Part shown: positions 1 through 11,623 of the stretch, piece by piece
Layout of the letters: the number at the start of each line of letters is the position of its first letter
Position numbering within the stretch: the first letter of the stretch is position 1
DNA from: Paramyrothecium sp. XJ0827
Lineage: Eukaryota; Ascomycota; Sordariomycetes; Hypocreales; Stachybotryaceae
Assembly (NCBI GenBank): GCA_020881915.1
Contig: JAJFPB010000002.1
Location: 434,001 to 498,000 of the forward strand
DNA: 64,000 nt
Direction: 5' to 3'
Program-made: the position numbers and the translations under genes
Notes under the pieces: generated by a model
What the model was told of the DNA's origin: nothing
The model's input: only the letters and a program-made list of their open reading frames with translations
The model's database searches: none

Positions 1-1388
1 TCGAATATGGACTCTTCATCAGCGGTCGCGTGGTTGGTGGTGTCGGCAACGGCATGGTTACTTCCACCATCCCCACCTGGCAATCAGAGTGTGCTCGTCC
101 CGAGCGCCGCGGATTTCTGATCCTGCTCTCTGGCGCTCTCATTTCTGGTGGCATCATGATATCTTACTGGGTCGTATACGGCTTTTATTTCCTCGAAGGT
201 GAAGTCCGCTGGCGTTTCCCCCTGGCATTCCAGAGCTTCTTCACCATACTGGTCATGATCGGACTGCTCTATCTTCCTGACTCCCCTCGTTGGCTTGTGA
301 TCAAGGGACGCCACGCAGAGGCCCGCGAAGTTATTGGTAGACTGCTTGACAAGGACGAAAACTCCACCGAAGTTGAAGAGGAAATGTCGCAGATCACTAC
401 GGCTCTTAGCGTTCAGTCGGAGGGTGGCTTCTTCTCCCGCCTCATCACCCGAGGCCCATCTCAGAATCTCCGTCGAACATTGCTTGGCATTGCCGCCCAA
501 TTCTTCCAACAGATATGTGGCATAAACTTGATCACCTATTACGCGGTTAGTGCCCTTTTGGTTGCTCTTTCGAATCTGCCATCGACTGGTGATCGTTTTG
601 CTAACTAACGTAACAGACGTTCGTCTTCGAGAATTCACTTGGTTTCGGGCCCGAGTTCTCACGACTGTTAGCTGCTCTCAATGGTACCGAATACTTCCTG
701 GCTTCCCTGGTAGCTTTGCCATTGATTGAGCGATTCGGACGCCGCAAGCTCATGATTTTCGGTGGCTTCGGTATGATGGCATCCATGGCAATTCTCGCAG
801 GCACCACTTCGACCGGCGAGGTCAATGAGGACGGCGCCCCCCAACTGTCTACGACCTATGGTGTCACTGCCGTTGTGTTTCTTTTTGCTTTCAACACATT
901 CTTCGCAATCGGCTGGCTCGGCATGACCTGGCTCTACCCTGCTGAAGTTACCAACCTTCAGACTCGCATCCAGGCCAATGCTCTGTCGACTTGCAGCAAC
1001 TGGCTCAGCAACTTCCTTATTGTCATGATCACTCCCCCGGCTTTTGCCAACCTTCAGTACAGAACGTGAGTACAGATCAAACGACGTGTCACTGTCACAA
1101 GCTAACACAAGCAGTTACATCATGTTTGCGGTTTTCAACGCCGCCCTGATTCCATGTGTCTATCTCTACTTCCCTGAAACTTCTAAGCGCTCCCTTGAAG
1201 AGATCGACCTGTACTTTGCCAAAGCTTATGCCGAGGGTGTTTCGCCTGTCAAGATGTCTAAGGAAATGCCACGATACAGTGCTGCCGAGCTCGAGCAGCA
1301 ACTGGCGCAATATCTGGGTAACGGGGACATGGAGTCCCGGCGGAGGCCTAACGCAACGCACCCCAGCGACGCAAATGTCGATGCTTAA
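1..1388 (+). CDS. MFS sugar transporter, 5'-truncated by window edge
   Basis: This is the C-terminal two thirds of a sugar/H+ symporter of the major facilitator superfamily (PF00083 type), which moves hexoses or related sugars across the plasma membrane. The first visible codon is at base 3. Exons run to 545, 617-1065 and 1115-1388, with introns 546-616 and 1066-1114; both are GT-AG and have CTAAC-like branch sites. Family marks seen are GRVVGGVGNG near the start, PDSPRWL after the first six helices, LIERFGRRKLM at the loop after helix 8, and the C-terminal PETSKRSLEEID. The tail is hydrophilic and ends in a short Asn/Asp-rich stretch. The start and first helices lie outside the window. Substrate cannot be read from sequence. 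The call to family is firm. Confidence 0.93.
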
Positions 1389-1849
1389 AGGAAGTTAGAC
1401 GTTGGGGTTCGAACACCAATCTTCGGAACTCTCAACAGGTTCTGCGACTGATCACAAACGCCTTCAACGAAAAGCTACCTGTGGCTTTCGGATATGGGAA
1501 AAAATTAGACACAGAGCATGAAAGGATGAGGATATTGTTCTCATAGACTTGTGCGGGAAAAGCTGGATCTTGATTAGCTGCTCATTAAGACACTGCTTTC
1601 TAGTTTATATAGACACTATCAACAAGATACCCATTTCCTTTAACTAAAGACACGATAGAGCTTTGTCTTTGTGTGGGGCGTGAAGCCTAAGTATGAGCTC
1701 TGTAGTGAATTGGCACGGAAGATCAAAGTTGGCTGACTGTCAGGCGGAGAGGATTTACTGTGCCTCACAAGAAGTGTCCCTTACAACACTCATAATAGTC
1801 GTCTTGCCTTGACAGAACATACTGCATCAATACATACGCGATATAGAGC
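1389..1849. other. Intergenic, convergent 3' ends
   Basis: This 460-bp spacer lies between the 3' ends of the sugar transporter and the GNAT gene. It is AT-rich and should hold the 3' UTRs of both genes. I see no open frame or repeat of note. Confidence 0.5.
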
Positions 1850-2614
1850 CTAAGTTAGTAGAACAGCGGCGTTCCGACATTGCCTGAGGTTTCGATATTG
1901 CTTCCCAGTTTCATCAAAGTTGTCTTGGTGCAGCCAAGACTCGAGTCCTTTGGCCACAACGGGCCATTCCTCATCGATGATACTAAACCACGCCGTGTCC
2001 CTTCTTCGCCCTTTGACAATCATGTGTTTTCTAAAAAGACAATTAGCCAATGACCAATGTAAAGAAGTCAGAAAAAGCAAATACCTGAATACGCCCTCAA
2101 AGATGAAGCCTAGACGCTCAGCAGCAGCCAAGCTGGGTTTGTTAAGATTGTTGGCTTTCCATTCGAGTCGCAGGTAACCCAAGTCATCAAAAGCATGTTT
2201 CATGAAAAGGTAGAATGCTTCCGTGGCGATCCGAGTCTGCTTGAGCCGGGACCCGAAGACGATTCCTCCAATCTCGATACGTCGCTCTGCCGGAACAATA
2301 TTAAGGTATGATATTATTCCGAGGGCTCTGGAACCAACTTCGTTCGCAGGACCCGAGAGTACAGCATAATAAACCGGGTCAGTTGAACCAGACCAGCCAT
2401 TAATCATCTCTTCTAGTTCTTGGGGTGTCGATGGGCCGTCTCTGGGTAAGAAAGTCCAAAGGTGTGCATTCTCTGGTCCGCCGAGCTCTTTGAAAAGACT
2501 TTCCAGGTGAATTGTTTCCACCGGTAGGAGAGAGGTGTGCGCGCCATGAAGTGCGACCCTGGGAGGGTGCGAGGCCTGGCCGAGTGCTGTAAGCGGACCA
2601 CGACCCTGAGCCAT
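1850..2614 (-). CDS. GNAT N-acetyltransferase, RimJ/RimL type
   Basis: A 236-residue acetyl-CoA-dependent N-acetyltransferase of the RimJ/RimL-like (Acetyltransf_3) class. The acetyl-CoA fold is seen as a strand pair, YLNIVPAERRIEIGGIVFG, then RIATEAFYLFMKHAFDDLGY, then the NLNKPSLAAAERLGFIFEGVF motif, and the family tail KHMIVKGRRRDTAWFS. The reading frame is open through a 54-bp intron (2031-2084, GT-AG, with GGCTAAT before the acceptor). Reading it as coding would insert 18 non-conserved residues between EGVFR and KHMIV, which are contiguous in relatives, so I remove it. The first ATG is at 2614; the longer frame to 2635 begins with TTG. The target amine is unknown. The gene ends tail to tail with the sugar transporter. 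Confidence 0.88.
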   Translation of the reverse strand: MAQGRGPLTALGQASHPPRVALHGAHTSLLPVETIHLESLFKELGGPENAHLWTFLPRDGPSTPQELEEMINGWSGSTDPVYYAVLSGPANEVGSRALGIISYLNIVPAERRIEIGGIVFGSRLKQTRIATEAFYLFMKHAFDDLGYLRLEWKANNLNKPSLAAAERLGFIFEGVFRYLLFLTSLHWSLANCLFRKHMIVKGRRRDTAWFSIIDEEWPVVAKGLESWLHQDNFDETGKQYRNLRQCRNAAVLLT

Positions 2615-3118
2615 TGTTGAACGTCTCCTTGGCAAACGAATTAGGGCGAAACAACTCTAATTGCTCAAACAACCTCTTGGGTCTCTTTGACTTGCCAATG
2701 ACTTGCCAAAATGAGAAGTATTCAATCAGAAGGTCATGAAAGAAAAGGCTCCTGTTGCTATCTTGAAGCTAATGACTCAAAAAATGAGTCACGTGGAATT
2801 TCAACATCAACCCGTGAAAACCACCGAAAATATGGGCCGCATTACCATTTACCTGTAATGCTGATTGGGTGCTAGCTTCATCCTCTGGAAATGTCTTTCA
2901 ATCAATTGTCTTCTCAAATTCACTTCTACGGTTATCTGCCTAGGTAGTTTTGCTCAATACCTCGTGCAGACTAGCTGTGAACATCCTATGCTTCCCACAT
3001 ATTTCTTTGTTGGAATTGCTTGCGATAAATGTTCGCTAAGCCGTGAAATAGAAGCACAGATTATGGAAGCGGCCCTGGGTCCTGAGCCCCTGGGTCCTGA
3101 GCCCCTGTTGTTGCGTTG
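2615..3118. other. Intergenic with a small tandem duplication
   Basis: About 500 bp, presumed promoter of the GNAT gene and 3' flank of the next minus-strand gene. It holds a 15-bp unit repeated twice in tandem at 3076-3105 (TGGGTCCTGAGCCCC). An 86-codon frame at 2865-3125 has no gene-like features. Confidence 0.4.
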
Positions 3119-3720
3119 TCAGTAATCCAGCTCTAGAGGGGAGGGAACCTTCTCACATTCTTCAACCTTCTGGACAATAAGATTCCCAGCCGGTTTCCAA
3201 AACACCTCAATGGGTTGGTTAGGTTGTGGCCGCTTAAGGTTCACTTCGATGACATTGACACCCTCGTTCTGTTCCCTGTCGGGGCACCCCGTATGTGTGT
3301 AGCCAACAAACTCTCGATCGCGTATTCGAATAAAACTTAGAATCTCAAGCAGATCTTCAGCTTCAAAGAGGGCCTTTGAGACTATCTTCCCAAGAAAATG
3401 CCAGAAAGCAAATGGGTAGTTGTAATCATGCTTGACGCCTACAAGACTGAAAACCTGCTGCTGTCGTGTATCTGATATTCTTTCAAGTTAGCTTCTGGAA
3501 GAAAAGGACTGCTGGTCGAAGTTAAGAGGCAAAAATACTGTAACACCACATGAGAAACGGCCGTTAGGTCGAAGTTCGCGAATCTGTCCTCGCGAAGGAC
3601 ATGGACAGAAGGAACAATCCAAGGTCTAGTTGACTCGCGGTATGGCACATTACTATCCACAGCAAGTAATTCGGTGCTCGCTCCATGGCTGGAGCTAGAT
3701 TCTGAAGCTTCTTGATGCAT
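3119..3720 (-). CDS. Hypothetical protein, two-exon model
   Basis: I do not recognise this family. The minus strand from 3446 to 3119 has a clearly protein-like frame (LVGVKHDYNYPFAFWHF ... IEVFWKPAGN) ending at a TGA. It joins upstream through a candidate intron 3447-3538 (GT-AG, 92 bp, GCTAAC inside) to an exon starting at ATG 3720 (MHQEASESSSSHGAS...). This gives about 169 residues. The join is in phase, but alternative acceptors exist, and further exons may lie upstream to about 3986, where another frame is open. No signal peptide or membrane segment is seen. It lies on the same strand as, and downstream of, the P450. The C-terminal exon is more secure than the start. Confidence 0.42.
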
Positions 3721-4036
3721 TAATCCTTGTGCGGCCGCCGAGAAAGTATTTACGATACTTTCTGTCAAGTATGGCAAACAAAAGCAAGTTGAAGAAAGGT
3801 GGCGGATCTTACGGAAAACAGATCCACAGACCTGGCGCCTAACCACCCGACTTGTTGCGCTTGACCAATTGTGTGGCGTGAATAGCCGCTGGGGCTAGTA
3901 ACTGTTGCAGTCTCTGGAAAATGCTCTGGAGCGTAATGCCACTTGCAACTTGTCATATTACCGTATTTTGCCTCGGTACAGCACACAAATTATGCATTCA
4001 AACGCCCTTGATTCCTTGCAACGAATGCCATATTGA
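3721..4036. other. Intergenic, or 5' exons of the orphan gene
   Basis: Minus-strand frames are open here (for example to 3986), and part may be upstream exon of the orphan gene. Otherwise it is the 3' flank of the P450. Nothing is decisive. Confidence 0.3.
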
Positions 4037-5742
4037 TCAGGCCTCGACATCTTCAGGCTTACCCATGACATTGCCCAAGTCCTTATCCGCATTTGCCCAT
4101 TCACGTTGGATCACCTTCTCCACCCAGGGCCCTCTAGGCTTCAACTTGAACCTGAAGGCCTTGGGCTCTGTCATGAATCCGACAACTACCATGTCCATGG
4201 AGTCCAAATCTTGGACAGGCTCGAAATCAAATGCCCAAATCATCGTGGCAACTTGAGCAAAGCTGCCGTCTAGAGCCACACGTTTACCGAGGCAGCTACG
4301 GCGACCATGACCAAAGACTGGCAAAGGGAGAGAAGGCTTTAGCTCCCCCAGTTTCATAAAGTTGGCTTCCATTTTGCCACCTTCCAGCCAGCGCTCGGGA
4401 ACAAAATCATCCAACTCCCCATGCTCGATTTTGAAAACGGCCGGGTCTCTGCCGATGGACCACGCGTTGGCGAAGACTGTGGCATTCTTCGCAATTTTGA
4501 TGCCCTTGAACTCGTCTTGTTGCTCCGCTCGGCGGGGAATGCTTCCGGGAGCAATTGGGCGCCAACGTAGGAGTTCGTGAACCACCGCATCGATGTACGC
4601 CAGCGAGGGCCTATCGGAGAAGCTAGGGAGGCGATCTCGTCCGACGACGGCATCCATTACAGCGTGGGCTCGGTCCATGAACTCTCGGTTGGCGGTGGTT
4701 GCAGCGACGAATAACCATAGGAGCGCACGTGGGCTGGTCTCCATACCACCTTGGATGCTCGTGGCCAGCGTAAATGCGAGGTCAATCTCGGGAATCGGCT
4801 CTTTGGCGTACTTGGCCGCCATAGCTCTTGCTTGCTTCGTTGCATTCCAGCCAGGGCTGTCATCACCTAATTTGAGCAGGTGCATGTATAGCTCATACTG
4901 TTCGTTGAAAAGCTTCTCTGCAGCCCGATGCCACGGTGACAAACTCGCAGGAATTTTCCGAAGTGCTGGGATGAAGTCGGGCAAGCTTGGATTAGCAGCG
5001 CAGTAGGTAACTTTGACCTGGGTATCGATAATTCTGTGATAGAGTGGCTCATCCACAGTAGGAACACGGATACCATAGTGCAGTGACAGAATGTTGCTAG
5101 CCTGGGTCCGCTCAAGCAGAGAATAGACTTCTGTGCTCTCAACAATGGAATCACGTTGACGAGACAGTTCGAGAAGATCTTTGATCAATTGCTTTGCTTC
5201 TAGCTCCATGGCGGGTTGATATCGAGGGGCCGCTATGGTACCAAGACTGGGGGACAAGATTCGGTGGTGCAATTTCAGGTGCTACGCAAGGTCAGTCAGG
5301 TCATAGCCGTGGTAGGACTCGAGACATTTACATCATCCATGTCGTGCATCAGTGTGAACCTTGAACGGCCGGGCTCGGCTCCCGTGATCATTTCCATGGT
5401 GACTGAGCTGGGGCGGTTGCTATAAAAGGCACTACGTTTGCTCAGCAGCTCTGTCGCTGCTTCAGATGTGTTGATGACCACGATTGGTACAATGCCAAAT
5501 AGCTTCGGCGTGGCGATTGCGCCCCTTTCCTTGGACCAGGCATCCCAACGCAGCAAAGGCTTCTCGATGGGCGAACTGTGTAGATCGCCGATAATTGGCA
5601 GCTTCAGCAGCTTGCGCTTGCCCTCGCCGGTTTCATTTTGGGATGACGACGACGTGAAAATGTACAGTATTGTTGCGAGGATAGCAGTGCCCAAGATGGC
5701 GACCCAGGTCGCGCCCGACGGGAATGAAGAGAGGTCCATCAA
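4037..5742 (-). CDS. Cytochrome P450 monooxygenase
   Basis: A 551-residue microsomal P450, a heme-thiolate monooxygenase using NADPH-P450 reductase. The exons are 5332-5742 and 4037-5281, with a 50-bp GT-AG intron at 5282-5331 containing a CTGAC branch site. The join restores MHDMDDHLKLHHRILSPSLG, the conserved C-helix region. An N-terminal membrane anchor spans about residues 12-30 (ATWVAILGTAILATILYIF), followed by a proline hinge (KLPIIGDLH). Later come the K-helix ExxR (HELLRWRPI), PERW (FVPERWLEGG) and the heme loop FGHGRRSCLGKR with ligand Cys near residue 467. Length and all core motifs are intact, so the enzyme should be active. It looks like the fungal class that acts in secondary or xenobiotic metabolism, but no backbone synthase is nearby and the substrate is open. 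Confidence 0.94.
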
Positions 5743-7407
5743 GATGGTATTAATGATGGGTTGCCTAGATGAAAATCGTGCGGGGAGCGGGCATCATGTT
5801 TCATCCTAACATGAGTACATGTTCCAATCATGCACCTCCTGCATGTGCCAAATGATTAGATAGAAGATGCTCAGCTTAGTGGCCCGAGGTACGGGGATAA
5901 GGTGATGCTAAAAGCTGCACGCCCAGCCAATTATGGAGACCTGCACGAGTTGGGAAGGCAAATCGTAGGGGTTGATCCACTGTCGAACAGAGCTTGTCGA
6001 ACAGAGCTTCACCTGACTCCACAAACGGCAAGGTTGGTTCTCTGAAGTATGATGACTTCCACGTCCAGATTGTGCCATGCGTGGTAGCTGGCAAGATATG
6101 CTTCTTTCAAGCCTCCAGGGAAGGGCAAAACAAGTTGCCGCGCTCAATCCCTTTACCATGGTGGTAGGTAGCCCGACGATCCCTGTACGGCAAATGAAGA
6201 GAGGGGGGCCAAGAACTTGACTGTAACGACTCATTGGCCACGTCCATCAATAAAGTGTGAACAAGACATGCGGTGACAGAGATCGGAAACGGAGCTAATT
6301 ACTGGCCCCTCTGATGCACCAAGTATCTTCGAATGATGTGATAGGCGGACCATTTCTCCTCACGTTTTTACCGTCAGAGGCCTGAGAAGCCATTATGCAG
6401 AATCATCTCTGCTTCATCTACAAATACCAGAAATTATCGTTCAATTATGCTTCGCCTATCGCCTGTACCTTGATAAAACTACGACTGCCAAGCATATACC
6501 ACGCACACACGCCCGATTCCGTGCATCCATGTCAAATTCGACAAGCTGGTGGTACACCAAGATCCTCAGCCCGAAAAAGATCCAGACTCGAAAAGAGAAT
6601 GCAAGGTTGAGAAGTATTTGCATCCCAGTCAACTGAGCATGTAAGAAAGCAGCATAAAATCGGAGAAAGGCCATCAACGTGGTCATCCAGTCATTGCTGT
6701 TCAGCATCACAGTCTCCACCCGACTGCCCCTACATCAACACTTGCCCTGGATTCGAGGGACTTCGCAAGCCTCGTACCGTATCTTGGGGCTCGAAAGGAC
6801 ATATCAGTGGACAAGAGACGAGAGGGGCAGTTCTCAGATACCTGGACCCTGTTTGCCACAGCCGTCAGACGGACCAAAGCCAAGCCTTCGCGCTACCGTA
6901 TGACCGTTGGCCTGTGGAGGCCGCATAGGGGACTCATCCACAAATGATGGGCTTGGATACTTTTTTTCGTACTGAAGACTGCGAACAGCTATGGATCTGC
7001 CGTAATTATACCTCTGGCACCACCAGTATTGGCGACACAAGCAAATACTGGGATACAAATAGGGCACTTACTTGAGGTTCTGCGTAACTAAACTGAGAAG
7101 GCTTTTTGTGTGAAATTGGTCCAGGAATCCTTCCGATATCTCGTGACGCCCGTTTGACAGAGTACTATATCGATTGATTTGCCATAGAAATCAGAGAGCA
7201 CAGAGTCCAAACCCATGTCAAGGGTGCGGAGAATTTGTCCACTGGTGTTGAGGATTGGCATAATGCTCTTATATCCTATCCATCCATCTACCACTCAGCT
7301 CATCTGCTAGTGCCTCCATTTTCAGGTCTCCATTTTCAGGTGTATTCCTTGGTGCTTTTCGCCCGTTTGCCTTTTTGCGCTTGATAGCGGGTAAGCGAGT
7401 GGAAAAC
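5743..7407. other. Gene-poor stretch upstream of the P450
   Basis: About 1.66 kb. It includes the P450 promoter and a 14-bp direct tandem repeat (TGTCGAACAGAGCT twice at 5981-6008). Several 70-110 codon frames occur on both strands, but none has domain-like content or splice logic I can support. Confidence 0.4.
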
Positions 7408-7662
7408 ATGTCAACTTTCCCGATCGTCACAAGCAACCAACGGGTGGTTCTGGGTGTGGCCATTACCTTTGCCATTCTCCCCGTCATTGCCGTTGTTTTA
7501 AGAATTTTGGCTCGTCGCAAGGCCAACAGAACATAGGACTGGAGCGACTACTCAATCATTCTGGCTACAGTAAGGCTCACCAACCCGAGGAATCCTCGAC
7601 GGCATATTCTGACCTCACTGCATAGGTTTTTGCTGTCACACTCGAGTCAATCAGCATTACTG
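7408..7662 (+). pseudogene. Relic of PTH11-like / fungal rhodopsin-domain membrane protein
   Basis: The 5' end of a gene for an integral membrane protein of the PTH11-like, rhodopsin-domain class. It starts at ATG 7408, has a first helix (VVLGVAITFAILPVIAVVL) and the family motif RILARRKANRT-DWSDYSIIL. The codon between the two halves is TAG at 7534-7536. Splice sites remain: a GT-AG intron at 7570-7625, then a short exon VFAVTLESISITG ending at a GTAAG donor at 7663. No further helices follow, so the rest has been lost. Relatives usually have seven helices and act as surface receptors or sensors. I call it a truncated, nonsense-bearing relic. Confidence 0.6.
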
Positions 7663-7730
7663 GTAAGCTGCGCATATGCTTCCACTATTCTCTGCCCTCT
7701 ATTTCTGCCCTTGCCCATCGCACTTATTAC

Positions 7731-7886
7731 TTGAACTTCTTGCATAATCTGGATCCGAACAAAGATGGCGGTGTTGGTATTGGGGAGTTTTACTCGAGCT
7801 GGCCTAAGTAGAAAAACGAGATTGATGGGCCGGTGTTTCGCTTCAATTACTACTTCATCAATTTCCTGAACGACACTTCCAGGTAT
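7731..7886 (+). pseudogene. Relic frame with EF-hand-like loop
   Basis: A 52-codon frame with protein-like content and one in-frame TAG at 7809-7811. Before the stop it reads NFLHNLDPNKDGGVGIGEF, whose DPNKDGGVGIGEF matches the EF-hand calcium loop pattern. After the stop it reads EIDGPVFRFNYYFINFLNDT. No start codon, upstream exon or downstream continuation was found. It lies 70 bp beyond the PTH11-like relic, so this patch carries at least two unrelated dead fragments. The parent gene is not recognised. Confidence 0.35.
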
Positions 7887-9820
7887 GAAAGTTACCGGCT
7901 CATGAGGGACAACACAAGAAAGCTATATTACTAGGCTTTCTGTCAATGTGGGATTCACAAATCCCCAAGAGAGCTTTGATTGAAGTACGCCAACAGGGGT
8001 CATTTAAGCCGAAGAGTCAGGAAATCTGTTGTGTTCGGCCTGCTTCATATGAAGAGACAGCGTTCAGCAACGTGGAGGTACCAATTATTACCCGAGAAGA
8101 GAACACCCTGCCTGGTTAGAAGACTGTACGAATAACAGGGCGTCTTATCCTGGCTGCGGGAATGGAAAACTAAAAGGTGTCTTCCGATTGGTAGCATTAC
8201 GAAATAAACTCATCGAAAATGAAACCTTTTTCTCCATTTACATTAGTGCGACAAGCTAAGTGAAAGTTACAATATCCCTTCGGTGATGTCGATTCACATA
8301 AGAGGCCAGTGAGATCTTCTACCATACCCTAACTGCTTCTATCTGGCTTTGCCAAGTGCGCACTTACGCATGCCTCCTGGAGCTCAGGCTCAAACTGTCA
8401 TGAAACACTTTTCCCCACCTTCTTTCTGGTAGCTTTGGGGTCATTAAAAGGCTTGTAGAAGTCATTGCCCCATCCACTTCTACAGGCCTAACGGTGTGCT
8501 GACCGGAGAAATATGCTCTGACGGGAAACGTAGAGCCCGGTCTTTAGCGTCCGCTCACGCTTTACTTTTTGCTGTCCCCTTTCGGCAGGTTATCCTATGC
8601 TGGGAACAAATCCGTGAGAGACATATCTGACACAAATCCGGACGCAGTCATCTGCGTTTAAATCTTAGTCAGTGTCTTATTCGAAAGATTATGGAGGGAC
8701 GAGACCAAGACAATTCGATGAGAAAAAGCTCAGGCGGCAGCTTCTCATGAACATGATTATTTGAGAAGTCGTGTAAGGCCTGACAAGAAGTCGGATCCAT
8801 TTTACGTGTCATGGGTGTTTGGTAAGCATTCTCATTGGCTCCCGAGAATCAGCAAAATGGTTTTACCCCGGACGCACCACAGGCTTGGGCAGCTAATCTC
8901 GACAGCTAATCTCGCACAGTTGAAGGAGCAGCGATAGCCGAACCTAGGCCAGAATGAGCGTCTTCCCGGCTATACAATCCGTCGGCCAGTATTAGCATGT
9001 CGCCAAGTTTTGTGAAGATTTCTCAAGGTATGCGGTTGGATGACGAAGACCCATTCTTGTTGCTGGACAGTGAGATGGCGGTCAAACTGGGCGTGGTCCT
9101 CAAAACTGCGAGAATTGAAGTCAATAATCCAAGCAAAGACTGTTGCTTTCCAACAAGAGCATTTGCGGCTGACCGGCGTAATGTAAAATGTACTGTAAGA
9201 AGGCCAGACCCTGTCGCGTGCGCTGTTTCACAGCGTCTGCTCGGGCCTCGACTCAGTTTTTACGGCTCTCGCGCATTATTGCTGACCTGCAGATGATGCC
9301 AAGATAATCCATAACAGGGTTCAGAGCCTTCATCTAGACCTAAAGCGAACATCTGCCACGGAAAAGTCCGATACATAATCCGATTTCCCCGTTGTTCTGC
9401 ACCGCCTGCACCCAACATATGTCGCTTAGATGTTTCCATCCCACCTGGGGGTTGTTTAAACGAGCCAGGTCTTCGACTCATGATGCATCCACAATCGCTA
9501 GCGCAATAACGAAAGAACATCTAAGCCGGTGCTTTTCGCAGTCATGAAAGTGTCTCCTATCCATCCCTACCTAGTGGTTAGCCGAGCCTAGCCCATACGT
9601 CGACCGTGCCCTCGGTCCATTTCTATGGTCTTCCCTGAGGGTGTCTTCCCGTGTCGGCGTATTGGTTAAAGCGGGTGAGAGGATCGTGACTTTTTGGATC
9701 TTGGGTTTATAAAGGGAAGGAATACGCAAGTAAATGGCATGACAGCCACTTACCTTATCCCAAAACGCTGTACTGTGTCCCGATACTCGTTGCAAGGACG
9801 ACAACAACCATCGCAAAACG
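7887..9820. other. Long gene-free stretch
   Basis: Nearly 2 kb without a supportable gene. The frames at 8997-9296 (+) and 9260-9520 (-) look random. A TATAAA box at 9708-9713 lies 108 bp before the acyltransferase start and probably serves it. Confidence 0.45.
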
Positions 9821-11386
9821 ATGTTCTCTTACATTTCGTCTTTCTTCGGCAGTAAGCTGAAAGATGACGTTGACCTTCAAATCAATGATGCCGACGTTTA
9901 TCCTATTCACTATTACGACCATACACGAGTGCTGCGGACATGCATTATGAACTACACCTTCCAGTATAATGCTGTGCTAGATGCGGGCAAATTACACGAA
10001 GCTCTCCTCCAGCTATTGGAGACCGGAGAATGGCGAAAACTCACAGGCCGTCTGCGGGAAAATATGGGTTGGACCTTTGGACAGCTGATGAAGGTGAAAC
10101 GCTGACAGACAAATCTCGAATAGCCCAAGACTAAGACCATGGAAGTCCATGTCCCCCGGTTCTTCACCCCATCCCGCGCCCCCATACGGTTTTCCCATGT
10201 ACAATACAACCACGACCTTGAATCACATCCGCTATCTGGCCGTATTCCGAAGAATACAGGATCAACGCCGTCCATCCATGGTAGCGTCCACGATCTGCGA
10301 CCACTGTGCCTGGCAGTTGGTCAGCCCGAGGAGGTGCAAGGGTACTTGGTTTCCGATGAGCCTATACTGTGCCTCAATGTACTTTCATTCACGGACGCTA
10401 CTCTTGTAGCGATCACATGCCCCCACTGCATCTTCGACGCGATGGGAGTGTCAGATCTCCTGGAAGCCTGGTCGAATGTTTTGAACGCGAGGCAGGACCT
10501 TGTCAAACCTGTCAAGGGCGGTCGGAATGACGTTCTTCAGTCAGTCGGTCAATCCTCTGACGAAGTTGCCCAGGGCGAACATGTGCACGAAAAGCACCAA
10601 GCGCGTGGTTTTGGATTCTTCGCCTTTATGCTTAGTGCCCTCTGGGCCAAGTTCACCGAGAAGAGCCCTGCGCCGCACCATATTTATCTCCCAGCCAAAT
10701 TCATCCTGCATCTACGACGTAGGGCTGAGGATGACCTGAAGGCGGCGAACAACGGAAAGATCCCATTTGTTAGCGATGGTGATATAATTACGGCTTGGTG
10801 CACTTACAATGGCCTCATGTCAACCTCTTCCAATCGCAATGCCGTCATCTTCAATGTGTTTGACATCCGTCAGCGCCTGAAGGATGTCTGTGAGACGGGC
10901 GCAGTCTATCTGCAGAACATGGTCTGCTCGGCAGTGACCCTTCTCAGCCCCCAGGATCGAGCATCTGCGTCGGTGGGCAGTATAGCTTTACGCCTTCGCG
11001 CATCGCTTGTCGAGCAGACCACCGATTCGCAAATCCGCCGGCTGATGCGCATCACAAGAGCCTGGCTTGCGAGCATGGGCATTGTGCCTCTGTTCATAGC
11101 GGGACTCGACTCACAGCTCCTTGCGTGTAGCAACTGGACCAGAGCCAAATTCTTTCGCAACCCTGACTTTACGCCGGCTGTCATCGGTGGCAAGGAAGGG
11201 ACTCCATTTGACGGAAAGCCTGTCTCGATGTGGGGAATTCCTCTCGCTATGGATGCTTGCCCGCCAGATATTACCATCATTTATGGCAAGGACAACGAGG
11301 GCAATTACTGGCTCCACGGTACGTTTAGGGCCAAAACATGGGAATTAATCAAGGAGGAGTTTGCGACATTTAATGGCAAGTGTTAA
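9821..11386 (+). CDS. HxxxD-type (BAHD-like) acyltransferase
   Basis: An acyl-CoA-dependent O/N-acyltransferase of the fungal transferase family (PF02458 type, which includes trichothecene 3-O-acetyltransferase). My model has two exons, 9821-10093 and 10136-11386, giving 507 residues. The 42-bp intron (10094-10135) begins GTGAAA, contains GCTGAC and ends CTAAG; it is very short but in phase. Without it, stops separate GRLREN from the continuation MEVHVPRFFTPSR, which are close together in relatives. The catalytic HxxxD is HCIFD at about residues 188-192. The usual second motif DFGWG is not evident (ACSNWTRAKFF occupies that area), so acceptor specificity may differ. A disabling frameshift instead of an intron remains possible. 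Its neighbour is the SDR, which is transcribed toward it. Confidence 0.72.
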
Positions 11387-11623
11387 GCGGTGCTTTGCAG
11401 GACAATAACGACATACCACGAATATCTAGCAATATAGCATTAATGTCCTGAACCATGAAAAGCCCTTTAGTTGCCACTGTTCATTCTTTGTTAGATATTG
11501 CTAACTGTCGTGAGTTTGAATTGTTTTCCATACAGCATTTTGACAATGTCTACAGTTTAGGCGACAAACCAATTACACATTTCCCATCAAAAGCGAACCC
11601 CATCCCTTGCTTGTTTGACTTTC

